Source: CAZBWE01 sp964440735 (GTDB lineage Bacteria; Planctomycetota; Phycisphaerae; Sedimentisphaerales; Anaerobacaceae). From it: a stretch of DNA of 15,045 nt. Below, piece after piece: positions 6,066-12,071 of this stretch (its first letter is position 1; every line of letters begins with the position of its first letter). The DNA lies in contig CAYTTK010000065.1 of the NCBI GenBank assembly GCA_964440735.1, forward strand, positions 1 through 15,045, read 5' to 3'. Below the pieces are notes generated by a model. It was not told the origin of the DNA. It worked only from the letters and a program-made list of their open reading frames with translations, and made no database searches. The translations under genes and the position numbers were made by a program.

Positions 6066-6911
6066 ATGGGACAGAAAACATCACCAGTAGGTTTTAGAAC
6101 AGGAATAACACTTGGATGGCAGAGCACCTGGTTTGCTCCCAAGGCCAACTATGGGGATCTTCTTGTCGAGGACCAGAAGATACGACAGTATATTGACAGA
6201 AGATTTAATCGGATTATGCCTAAAGGAGCGGTGGCAAAGATAGAAGTAATTCGGACGCGTAATGAAGTAAAAGTAACATTGCATAGTGCCCGCCCGGGCG
6301 TGGTCATCGGTCCCAGAGGCGGAGAAGTCGATAAGTTACGAGAAGAGCTTGAAGAAATCACTGGCCGAACGGTAGCAGTCAATGTAATTGAGATAAAGGA
6401 GCCGGACCTTAACGCTACTTTGGTGGCCGAATCAATTGCTGAGCAATTAGGTAAGCGTGCCTCGTTTAGACGGACGATGAAGCAGTATTGTGAATTGGCG
6501 ATGAACGCCGGTGCCAAGGGAGTTAAGATTATTTGTGCTGGTAGGTTGGCAGGTTCGGAAATGGCAAGAAAGGAGACGCAAAAGCTCGGCAGCATACCGC
6601 TGCATACGCTTGATGCCAATGTGGATTACGCCGTAGCAACTGCAAGAACAACTTATGGAGCGATAGGTATTAAAGTCTGGATTTATAAAGGCAAATTCGG
6701 CGAAGAGGTGGTCAAACAAAGTCCGCGTCGTCAACGTCGCCAGCCGAGACGTGTCGGCCGTGCATCAAGTGATATCACCAGAACTAGAGCTGTTTCGGCA
6801 CAAAAAAGCGGAACTGCCGCTGATGCTAAACCGGTTGCCTCTCCAAAAAATGTTGATAGTAATAAACAAGTAAGTCCCCAAGAAGGTGGCTCTGTGGCGG
6901 AAAGTACATAG
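6066..6911 (+). CDS. rpsC: Ribosomal protein S3 (30S) with extended C-terminal tail
   Basis: S3 lies at the mRNA entry channel and contributes to mRNA unwinding. It has 281 residues; E. coli S3 has 233. The N-terminal part (GQKTSPVGFRTG) and the KH domain with its GxxG loop (GVVIGPRGGEV, residues 78-88) are intact. The C-terminal domain (AGRLAGSEMARKE; TTYGAIGIKVWIYKGK) ends at about residue 210. The final 70 residues are an unusual tail: a strongly basic patch (RRQRRQPRR, 221-229) followed by a Ser/Ala/Gln/Lys-rich, probably disordered stretch ending GGSVAEST. The ATG at 6066 has no clear Shine-Dalgarno. The 51-bp gap that follows leads to rplP. Confidence 0.97.
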   Translation: MGQKTSPVGFRTGITLGWQSTWFAPKANYGDLLVEDQKIRQYIDRRFNRIMPKGAVAKIEVIRTRNEVKVTLHSARPGVVIGPRGGEVDKLREELEEITGRTVAVNVIEIKEPDLNATLVAESIAEQLGKRASFRRTMKQYCELAMNAGAKGVKIICAGRLAGSEMARKETQKLGSIPLHTLDANVDYAVATARTTYGAIGIKVWIYKGKFGEEVVKQSPRRQRRQPRRVGRASSDITRTRAVSAQKSGTAADAKPVASPKNVDSNKQVSPQEGGSVAEST

Positions 6912-6962
6912 CAATAGTAATGATGTGCTGGCTGCTGTGTGTTTTTTGTAAGGGTTTGAAAA

Positions 6963-7382
6963 ATGGCAATGATGCCTAAGAGAGTTAAATATCGTAAGAG
7001 CCAACGTGGCAGAATGAAAGGTAATGCCTCCAGGGGCAATTTTGTAGCGTTTGGCGAATACGGTTTACAGGCATTGGAAAGAAGTTGGATATCTGCCAAG
7101 AACATTGAAGCCGGCAGAGTAGCAGCAACTCATTTTTTGCATCGTGAAGGAAAAGTCTATGTTAGATTATTTCCACATAAGCCGGTAAGCTCAAAGCCGT
7201 TGGAAACACGAATGGGCAAAGGTAAAGGTGAGCCGGAATTTTGGGTAGCCAGAGTCAGGCCTGGACAGGTTTGCTTTGAAATCGGCGGGGTGGTTGAAGA
7301 TGTGGCAAAGCAGGCATTAGTCAAAGTTGCTCATAAAATGCCAATAAAGTGCAGATTTATTAAGCGAAGACGTTCGTTATAA
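6963..7382 (+). CDS. rplP: Ribosomal protein L16 (50S)
   Basis: L16 helps organise the A-site of the 50S subunit and is added late in assembly. It has 139 residues (E. coli 136). The start MAMMPKRVKYRKSQRGR and the loop KPLETRMGKGKGEPEFWVA are typical. Arg83 corresponds to the E. coli Arg81 that is hydroxylated in some bacteria. The ATG at 6963 follows TAAGGG (6949-6954 region) at a good distance, one of the clearer ribosome binding sites of the cluster. A second in-frame ATG three codons in (6972) is possible. rpmC follows after 14 bp. Confidence 0.97.
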   Translation: MAMMPKRVKYRKSQRGRMKGNASRGNFVAFGEYGLQALERSWISAKNIEAGRVAATHFLHREGKVYVRLFPHKPVSSKPLETRMGKGKGEPEFWVARVRPGQVCFEIGGVVEDVAKQALVKVAHKMPIKCRFIKRRRSL

Positions 7383-7396
7383 AAAAGGTTTGTAGG

Positions 7397-7582
7397 ATGA
7401 AAGCGCAGCAGTATCGTGAGATGAGTCCGGATGAGCTTGATGGCAAGCTGCAGGAGCTTCAGCAGCAGTTGTTTGACTTACGCTCGCAGGCAGTTACCGA
7501 AAAACTGGAGAATTCAAAGGCCGTAATTAACGTCAGGCGTGAAATTGCCCGGCTTAAGACGATATTGCGTGAAAGAGAGTAA
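7397..7582 (+). CDS. rpmC: Ribosomal protein L29 (50S)
   Basis: L29 is a small two-helix protein next to L23 at the tunnel exit. It has 61 residues (family about 60-70), almost entirely helical: MSPDELDGKLQELQQQLFDL, then NSKAVINVRREIARLKTIL. The basic, conserved R-R-E-I-A-R-x-K-T motif is present. AAAAGG and GTAGG lie upstream. The order rplP-rpmC-rpsQ is the standard one and supports the call despite the short length. Confidence 0.96.
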   Translation: MKAQQYREMSPDELDGKLQELQQQLFDLRSQAVTEKLENSKAVINVRREIARLKTILRERE

Positions 7583-7608
7583 GGGCTTAAAGCTAAAAAC
7601 TTAAAACC

Positions 7609-7887
7609 ATGGATTCAACGATAAAAACTGAAAATTCAGACATTAAAACTCAAACTGGTGTGGTAATAAGCAGCAGTGGTAACAAAAGCGTCAAGGTTGC
7701 CATCGATTTCAAAATAAGGCATCCAAAATACGGCAAGTATATAAAGCGTAGGACAAAGCTCGCTGTTCATGACGAGCACAATCAGGCAAGTGTTGGCGAC
7801 CTTGTTGAAATTGTGCAATGCCGTCCTTATAGCAAGACCAAGAGATGGCGTCTTGTAAAGGTAGTGGAAAAGGCAGCTCAGACGTAA
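7609..7887 (+). CDS. rpsQ: Ribosomal protein S17 (30S)
   Basis: S17 is an OB-fold primary 16S rRNA-binding protein of the 30S body. It has 92 residues (E. coli 84), with a few extra at the N-terminus before TGVVISSSGNKSVKV. The core is RHPKYGKYIKRRTKLAVHDE, followed by VGDLVEIVQCRPYSKTKRW, matching the family signature G-D-x-V-x-I-x-x-C-R-P-x-S-K-x-K. The ATG at 7609 has no convincing Shine-Dalgarno. The 29-bp gap to rplN is mostly a heptamer repeat. Confidence 0.96.
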   Translation: MDSTIKTENSDIKTQTGVVISSSGNKSVKVAIDFKIRHPKYGKYIKRRTKLAVHDEHNQASVGDLVEIVQCRPYSKTKRWRLVKVVEKAAQT

Positions 7888-7894
7888 GACAAAT

Positions 7895-7915
7895 GTGAGA
7901 TACGAGACACGGGAC
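7895..7915 (+). repeat. 7-bp-period repeat before rplN
   Basis: Three heptamers in a row, GTGAGAT, ACGAGAC and ACGGGAC, end one base before the rplN ATG (7917). They share the ACGAGA core with the array before rpsH and the single unit before rpsS. The purine-rich units may also act as the ribosome binding region. Confidence 0.5.
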
Positions 7916-7916
7916 G

Positions 7917-8303
7917 ATGATTCAGCAGGAAACAATGTTGGATATAGCCGACAACTCAGGGGTAAAGTCGGCGCTATGCATTAGGGTTCTGGGAAAAGGT
8001 GGGTCCAGGGGTAAGTTCAGGCGCACTGTAGCGACCATTGGAGATATTGTCTGTGTGGCTATAAAAAAGTCGCTACCCACCTGTCAGCTGGATGACAAAA
8101 AGGTGCATAAATGTGTTATTATTCGCACCACAAGTTCTGTGAAGCGCTCGGATGGCAGCTATGTGAAGTTCGATAGCAATGCCGCAGTGATGATTGATAA
8201 CGAAGGCAATCCTATAGGGACGAGAATTTTTGGTGCTGTTGCTCGTGAGCTTCGAGAGAAAAACTTTATGAAAATTATCTCATTAGCAAGCGAAGTAGTG
8301 TAA
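7917..8303 (+). CDS. rplN: Ribosomal protein L14 (50S)
   Basis: L14 lies at the subunit interface, forms bridges with 16S rRNA, and is the target of the silencing factor RsfS. It has 128 residues (E. coli 123). The N-terminus MIQQETMLDIADNSG and the C-terminus GTRIFGAVARELREKNFMKIISLASEVV are near-universal. Between VLG and TIGDIV (about residues 25-40) there are roughly six more residues than in E. coli or Thermus, rich in Gly, Lys and Arg. The VKRSDGSYVKFDSNAAV segment is standard. In E. coli this gene opens the spc operon. Here it follows rpsQ by only 29 bp, so the two operons look joined. Confidence 0.97.
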   Translation: MIQQETMLDIADNSGVKSALCIRVLGKGGSRGKFRRTVATIGDIVCVAIKKSLPTCQLDDKKVHKCVIIRTTSSVKRSDGSYVKFDSNAAVMIDNEGNPIGTRIFGAVARELREKNFMKIISLASEVV

Positions 8304-8316
8304 ATGTGTTTAAGGG

Positions 8317-8339
8317 TATCTCACTTAAAGTGTGAGATA
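8317..8339 (+). promoter_or_regulatory. Hairpin between rplN and rplX
   Basis: TATCTCAC (8317-8324) and GTGAGATA (8332-8339) form a perfect 8-bp stem with a 7-base loop (TTAAAGT). It begins 14 bases after the rplN stop. No T tract follows, so it is not an intrinsic terminator. It could stabilise or mark a processing point in the transcript, or be an inverted copy of the GTGAGAT-type word used in the neighbouring spacers. Confidence 0.45.
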
Positions 8340-8365
8340 AGATGTGAAATAACAGAAAAAGTCTT

Positions 8366-8701
8366 ATGGCTCTACATGTAAAAAAAGGTGATATGGTTGA
8401 AATTATAGCCGGCGACCATAAAGGTGCTACCGGTAGAGTGCTGCGTGTCATTCCTGATAAACAAAAGGTGGTGGTTCAGGGTTATAACATGGCAAAAAAG
8501 CATGTTCGGCCTTCACGCAAAAACCCACAGGGAGGCAGAATCCATGTTGAGCAGCCGATAAATATAAGTAATGTCTTGCCTGTAAACCCCAAAAGCTCCA
8601 GAGCAAGCAAGGTTCATTACAGGGTTAATGAAGATGGCACTAAAAAGCGGGTCGCCTCTGACGGCACAGAGATTGGAACGGTTAGAAGAGCCAAGGCATG
8701 A
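8366..8701 (+). CDS. rplX: Ribosomal protein L24 (50S)
   Basis: L24 starts 50S assembly and sits near the tunnel exit. It has 111 residues (E. coli 104). The KOW motif is clear at the start: VKKGDMVEIIAGDHKGATGR (residues 5-24), followed by GYNMAKKHVRPS and GGRIHVEQPINISNV. The C-terminus (KVHYRVNEDGTKKRVASDG) is the usual L24 end. The ATG at 8366 has no obvious Shine-Dalgarno. The preceding 62 bp contain a perfect hairpin. The stop at 8699-8701 is 15 bp from rplE. Confidence 0.96.
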   Translation: MALHVKKGDMVEIIAGDHKGATGRVLRVIPDKQKVVVQGYNMAKKHVRPSRKNPQGGRIHVEQPINISNVLPVNPKSSRASKVHYRVNEDGTKKRVASDGTEIGTVRRAKA

Positions 8702-8716
8702 TGAACGATACGACGT

Positions 8717-9280
8717 ATGGCGCGTTTAAAAGATTTATATAAGTCGAAGGTAGTTCCGGAGTTGACCAAGGAATTCGGATACAAAAGTCCTATGGCTGTG
8801 CCACAGGTCAAAAAGGTCGTTGTTTCTATGGGTGTTGGCAAAGCAACACAGGACAAGAAATTCCTGGAGCTGGCTAAAAAGGACTTGATGATGATTGCCG
8901 GCCAAATGCCGGTGGTTTGTAAAGCTAAAAAGAGTGTCTCGAATTTCAAAGTTCGTGAGGGAATGGAGACTGCCTTGAAAGTTACAATCCGCGGCGTAAG
9001 AATGTATGAATTTATGGACAGGCTCATTAATCTTGCTATACCTCGCGTTAGAGACTTTCGAGGACTTAGTACCGAGAGCTTTGATGGCAGAGGAAACTAT
9101 TCTATGGGACTGGCTGAACAGAGCGTTTTTCCAGAAATCAATCTCGCGAAAGTTGAGTTTCAGCAGGGTATGAACATAACCTTTATAACCTCTGCCAAGA
9201 CCGACTTAGAAGCATTGAAATTGCTGCGGCTCTTTGGGATGCCGTTTAAAACTCCCGAAACAGCAAGTAGTAAAGGATGA
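8717..9280 (+). CDS. rplE: Ribosomal protein L5 (50S)
   Basis: L5 binds 5S rRNA in the central protuberance and contacts the P-site tRNA. It has 187 residues (family about 179-187). Diagnostic stretches are VVSMGVGKATQDKK, AGQMPVVCKAKKSVSNFKVREG, MYEFMDRLINLAIPRVRDFRG, SFDGRGNYSMGLAEQSVFPEI and LLRLFGMPF. The start is ATG 8717 (MARLKDLYKSKVVPEL). The 15-bp spacer (GAACGATACGACGT region) has weak heptamer character and no strong Shine-Dalgarno. rpsN follows at 32 bp with a good ribosome binding site. Confidence 0.97.
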   Translation: MARLKDLYKSKVVPELTKEFGYKSPMAVPQVKKVVVSMGVGKATQDKKFLELAKKDLMMIAGQMPVVCKAKKSVSNFKVREGMETALKVTIRGVRMYEFMDRLINLAIPRVRDFRGLSTESFDGRGNYSMGLAEQSVFPEINLAKVEFQQGMNITFITSAKTDLEALKLLRLFGMPFKTPETASSKG

Positions 9281-9312
9281 AATCTGGAGCTGAATAAATT
9301 GGAGTATTGTTA

Positions 9313-9498
9313 ATGTCAACTAAAGCGCTGGAAAACAAGGCACAGAAAAAACAAAAATTTCGTGTAAGACAATATAACCGTTGCCAGCTTTGTGGCAGGG
9401 CAAGGGCTGTTTATCGAAAATTCAAAATCTGCCGGATTTGCTTTAGGGATTTAGCTAACGAAGGCAAAATTCCCGGAGTAAGAAAGGCAAGTTGGTAA
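9313..9498 (+). CDS. rpsN: Ribosomal protein S14, zinc-binding type Z (30S)
   Basis: S14 is a 30S head protein that assembles late with S3 and S10. This is the short zinc form, 61 residues, with Cys24-x2-Cys27 (CQLC) and Cys40-x2-Cys43 (CRIC). The conserved C-terminus is GKIPGVRKASW. I choose ATG 9313 because GGAG (9301-9304) lies eight bases before it. An in-frame TTG at 9307 is only two bases from GGAG. Zn-type S14 is often paired with a Zn-free paralogue elsewhere in a genome; that cannot be judged here. Confidence 0.96.
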   Translation: MSTKALENKAQKKQKFRVRQYNRCQLCGRARAVYRKFKICRICFRDLANEGKIPGVRKASW

Positions 9499-9509
9499 AC
9501 TGTATCAAA

Positions 9510-9544
9510 ACGAGATACGAGATATGAAATACGAGATACGAGAA
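9510..9544 (+). repeat. Five-copy heptamer tandem repeat before rpsH
   Basis: Five consecutive 7-bp units: ACGAGAT, ACGAGAT, ATGAAAT, ACGAGAT, ACGAGAA. The array fills most of the 48-bp rpsN-rpsH gap and ends two bases before the rpsH ATG (9547). This is the cleanest member of a family of ACGAGA-type units seen in several spacers of the operon. Confidence 0.8.
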
Positions 9545-9546
9545 TT

Positions 9547-9945
9547 ATGAGTTTGAACGACCCAATATCTGATATGTTGACGAGAATTCGAAATGCTGTG
9601 CGAATAAACGCAGAGCAGGTTAACATCAAGGCATCGAAAACCTGCGTTGGTATAGCTGTTGTTTTGAAACAGGAAGGTTACATTAAAGATTTTGACCGAA
9701 TCGATGATGGCAAACAGGGGATATTGAGGATAACACTGAAATATGACCAGCAGGGCCGTTCTATTATTAACGAAATAAAAAGAATAAGTAAGCCAGGTCG
9801 CAGGACCTATTTGTCTGTTGATAAATTGCCGCGAGTTTTAGCTGGTATGGGCGTGGCAATTGTTTCGACGAGCAAAGGGGTAATGAGCGATAAAAACTGT
9901 CGAAAAGAAAATGTCAGTGGCGAGATACTTTGTACGGTTAGCTAA
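9547..9945 (+). CDS. rpsH: Ribosomal protein S8 (30S)
   Basis: S8 binds the central domain of 16S rRNA and in E. coli represses the spc operon by binding its mRNA. It has 132 residues (E. coli 130). DPISDMLTRIRNAVRI at the start is diagnostic. The C-terminal rRNA-binding part reads VAIVSTSKGVMSDKNCR, then VSGEILCTVS. SKGVMSDK matches the family motif S-T-S-x-G-x-M-x-D. The ATG follows the ACGAGAT heptamer array with no classical Shine-Dalgarno. The TAA overlaps the rplF ATG by one base (TAATG), implying coupled translation. Confidence 0.97.
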   Translation: MSLNDPISDMLTRIRNAVRINAEQVNIKASKTCVGIAVVLKQEGYIKDFDRIDDGKQGILRITLKYDQQGRSIINEIKRISKPGRRTYLSVDKLPRVLAGMGVAIVSTSKGVMSDKNCRKENVSGEILCTVS

Positions 9946-10526
9946 TGAGTCGTATTGGAAAAAAACCTGTTATTATTCCTAAAGGTGTTACGGTTGAGCA
10001 AAAGGGCCAATCTATTAAGGTTTCGGGTTCGCTCGGCCAACTACAGATGGACTGCCACCCTTCTATCAAAGTAAAAATTGATGATTCTGATGGGAAAATA
10101 TTAGTCGAAAATAAACATCCTCAAAACCGGCAAAGCAGGCAGTTATACGGCACAATGCGCGCCTTGATTGCCAATATGGTTGCTGGTGTCAGCAAAGGTT
10201 TTGAGAGAAAAATGGAGATATACGGCACCGGCTTTAGTGTCAGAGAAAAAGGTGGAAAGCTGGTTTTTCAGGTCGGTTTTTCTCATCCGATTCAGAGGGT
10301 GATACCTAAGGCTATAAAGGTAATCATCGATGTTGATGCAACTAGAGGCGATGAAGTTCCCGCCAGGTTTACCCTTTCAGGAATAGATAAGAGACTGCTG
10401 GGACAGTTTGCAGCTGATATCCGGAAAATAAGACCGCCTGAACCTTATAAAGGAAAAGGTATCCGTTATGCCGGTGAGCACATTAAGCGCAAGGTCGGCA
10501 AAGCATTTGCTTCGGCAGCAGTATAA
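9945..10526 (+). CDS. rplF: Ribosomal protein L6 (50S)
   Basis: L6 lies near the sarcin-ricin loop and the factor-binding site where EF-G and EF-Tu dock. It has 193 residues (E. coli 177). MSRIGKKPVIIPKGVTVE opens the first of two repeated domains. The second carries GFSHPIQRVIPK, SGIDKRLLGQFAADIRKIRPPEPYKGKGIRY, and ends KRKVGKAFASAAV. The extra length is spread through loops, for example DIDVDATRGDEV-like residues near 127-136. The ATG overlaps the rpsH stop. A 76-bp gap follows. Confidence 0.96.
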   Translation: MSRIGKKPVIIPKGVTVEQKGQSIKVSGSLGQLQMDCHPSIKVKIDDSDGKILVENKHPQNRQSRQLYGTMRALIANMVAGVSKGFERKMEIYGTGFSVREKGGKLVFQVGFSHPIQRVIPKAIKVIIDVDATRGDEVPARFTLSGIDKRLLGQFAADIRKIRPPEPYKGKGIRYAGEHIKRKVGKAFASAAV

Positions 10527-10602
10527 GAAGTGACAATTTAATATTTGGAAAAGAGACCAAGATTCGCAATCAATAGAAAATAGCGGTTGGAATTGGTTTT
10601 TT

Positions 10603-10974
10603 ATGGTAACGGCAAGAGAGAAAATAAAGAAAGCAACGCAGAGGCGCAAGTATCACGTGCGGAAAAAGGTCTTTGGAACACCGGAAAGACCGAGACTGTC
10701 GGTGTTTCGTTCGAATAGGCATATTTACGCACAAATTATAGATGATACTGCAGGTGCAACATTGGTTTCGGCAAGCACAAGGGCAAAAGCCCTGCGGGAC
10801 CGCTTGTCTAATGCTGGCGACAAAAAAGCCGCTCAGGTGATAGGTGAGGCAGTCGCAAAACAGGCTTTTGCTGTGGGTATTAAGTGTGTTTGCTTTGATA
10901 GAAACCGCTATAAGTTTCATGGCAGAGTCAAGGAGCTTGCAGAGGCGGCAAGAAAAGGAGGGCTCGTTTTTTAA
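10603..10974 (+). CDS. rplR: Ribosomal protein L18 (50S)
   Basis: L18 binds 5S rRNA together with L5. It has 123 residues (E. coli 117). The arginine/lysine-rich N-terminus (REKIKKATQRRKYHVRKK) and GTPERPRLSVFRSNRHIYAQIIDD are typical, as are GEAVAKQAFAVGIKCVCFDRNRYKFHGRVKELAEAARKGGLVF at the end (given here as the family's V-x-F-D-R-x-x-Y-x-x-H-G-R-V pattern). The ATG at 10603 follows a T-rich stretch with no clear Shine-Dalgarno. The gaps on both sides (76 and 84 bp) are the longest within the spc part and are AT-rich. Confidence 0.96.
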   Translation: MVTAREKIKKATQRRKYHVRKKVFGTPERPRLSVFRSNRHIYAQIIDDTAGATLVSASTRAKALRDRLSNAGDKKAAQVIGEAVAKQAFAVGIKCVCFDRNRYKFHGRVKELAEAARKGGLVF

Positions 10975-11021
10975 TTGGTAATGGAAGGGTATGTCATAAA
11001 TCTGGATTTGAAAACAAACAT

Positions 11022-11035
11022 AAATAGTAAATAGT
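11022..11035 (+). repeat. Two-copy AAATAGT heptamer before rpsE
   Basis: AAATAGT occurs twice in tandem in the AT-rich 84-bp rplR-rpsE gap. It has the same 7-bp period as the ACGAGAT arrays but a different unit. It may be chance in AT-rich DNA. Confidence 0.35.
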
Positions 11036-11049
11036 AATTTATCAGGTTT

Positions 11050-11061
11050 GGAGAAAAATTG
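11050..11061 (+). promoter_or_regulatory. Ribosome binding site defining the TTG start of rpsE
   Basis: GGAG at 11050-11053, five bases, then TTG at 11059-11061. This is one of the best Shine-Dalgarno matches in the cluster, and it supports a non-AUG start for an essential gene. Confidence 0.7.
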
Positions 11062-11565
11062 GCAAGGAAAGCAGTCACGCTATCTAACCAGGAAGAAAGG
11101 CCGTTTGAAGATACGGTCGTAAAGGTATATCGCTGTGCCAAGGTAGTCAAGGGTGGTCGCAGGTTTAGCTTTGCGGCTTTAGTTGTTGTTGGTGACCGTG
11201 CGGGCACAGTGGGTATTGGGTATGGTAAGGCGAATGAAGTTCCGCTGGCAGTTGAAAAAGGTGTTAAGGACGCCAAAAAATCGCTGCTCAAGATAGTTTT
11301 AGATGGCCGAACAATTCCGCACCAGGTCAAGGGTAAGTACAGAGCTACGGATATAGTGTTGGTTCCGGCCAGCCCCGGTACAGGGGTTATCGCTGGCTCG
11401 AGCGCAAGAGCAGTTCTCGAATATGCCGGCGTTCAGGACGTTCTTACAAAGGTTTATGGAAGCACCTCTGCTAAAAATGTTGTAAAAGCCACTATGGATG
11501 GGTTGTTGAAATTGCGCAATAAGGAAATGGTTGAATCTATGCGTGGTGTAACGATTAGCAATTGA
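11059..11565 (+). CDS. rpsE: Ribosomal protein S5 (30S)
   Basis: S5 is a 30S body protein involved in decoding accuracy and mRNA entry. It has 168 residues (E. coli 167). The signature KVVKGGRRFSFAALVVVGDR (residues 28-47) is followed by GTVGIGYGKANEVPLAV, then LVPASPGTGVIAGSSARAVLE. I place the start at TTG 11059. GGAG (11050-11053) lies five bases upstream, an in-frame TAA lies at 11035-11037, and no ATG or GTG intervenes. The stop is 16 bp before rplO. rpmD (L30), normally found here, is absent. Confidence 0.96.
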   Translation: MARKAVTLSNQEERPFEDTVVKVYRCAKVVKGGRRFSFAALVVVGDRAGTVGIGYGKANEVPLAVEKGVKDAKKSLLKIVLDGRTIPHQVKGKYRATDIVLVPASPGTGVIAGSSARAVLEYAGVQDVLTKVYGSTSAKNVVKATMDGLLKLRNKEMVESMRGVTISN

Positions 11566-11581
11566 TAGACAGGTGATGGAG

Positions 11582-12028
11582 ATGTTGAATTACGAAATAA
11601 CTTCTGTTGTGGGTAAACGCAAAGCTCGCAGACGTGTTGGCAGAGGTACCGGCTCTGGCCACGGCAAGACCAGTGGCCGAGGTCACAAAGGAAGTCGCAG
11701 CAGGGCTGGAGCGATGTTACGGTCTCTGTATGAAGGAGGCCAAATGCCTTTGTTTCGGCGTCTTCCCAAACGCGGCTTTAGTAATTACAACTTCCGAACA
11801 CAATTCGAGATTGTTAACGTTTCGCAACTGGAAAGATTCGACGATGGTGCTGATGTTGATGTAGAGCAATTATCCAATGTCGGACTGATTGGTGGCTGCA
11901 AAAGTAAAGTCAAGATTCTTGGCGATGGCGAGCTGACAAAAAAATTGCAAGTAACTGCTCATAAATTCAGCAGAACTGCCGAGCAGAAAATTATCGGTTG
12001 TGGCGGTACGACAAAAGTGATAAAATAG
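11582..12028 (+). CDS. rplO: Ribosomal protein L15 (50S)
   Basis: L15 is a late-assembly 50S protein with a long basic N-terminal extension that threads into 23S rRNA. It has 148 residues (E. coli 144). The N-terminus carries RRRVGRGTGSGHGKTSGRGHKG, split here as RRRVGRGTGSG and HGKTSGRGHKG, then GGQMPLFRRLPKRGFSN. I prefer ATG 11582 because AGGTGAT (11571-11577), complementary to the usual 16S tail, lies four bases upstream. GTG 11573 and ATG 11576 are in-frame alternatives. The rpsE stop is only 16 bp away, so there is no room for rpmD. Confidence 0.96.
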   Translation: MLNYEITSVVGKRKARRRVGRGTGSGHGKTSGRGHKGSRSRAGAMLRSLYEGGQMPLFRRLPKRGFSNYNFRTQFEIVNVSQLERFDDGADVDVEQLSNVGLIGGCKSKVKILGDGELTKKLQVTAHKFSRTAEQKIIGCGGTTKVIK

Positions 12029-12071
12029 GAGCTTTCTTTTATAAAATGAAGGATTATCAGAAAATATAGAG

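Noticed and set aside
6149..6619. 156-codon open frame on the - strand within rpsC
   Set aside because: Antisense shadow of the KH-domain region of S3, with no family resemblance.
9307..9309. TTG as the start of S14
   Set aside because: It sits only two bases from GGAG, whereas ATG 9313 has proper spacing and gives the usual N-terminus.
11008..11037. Internal promoter before rpsE (TTGAAA and TAGTAA)
   Set aside because: The -10 matches only three of six positions and the spacing is 18; too weak to report.
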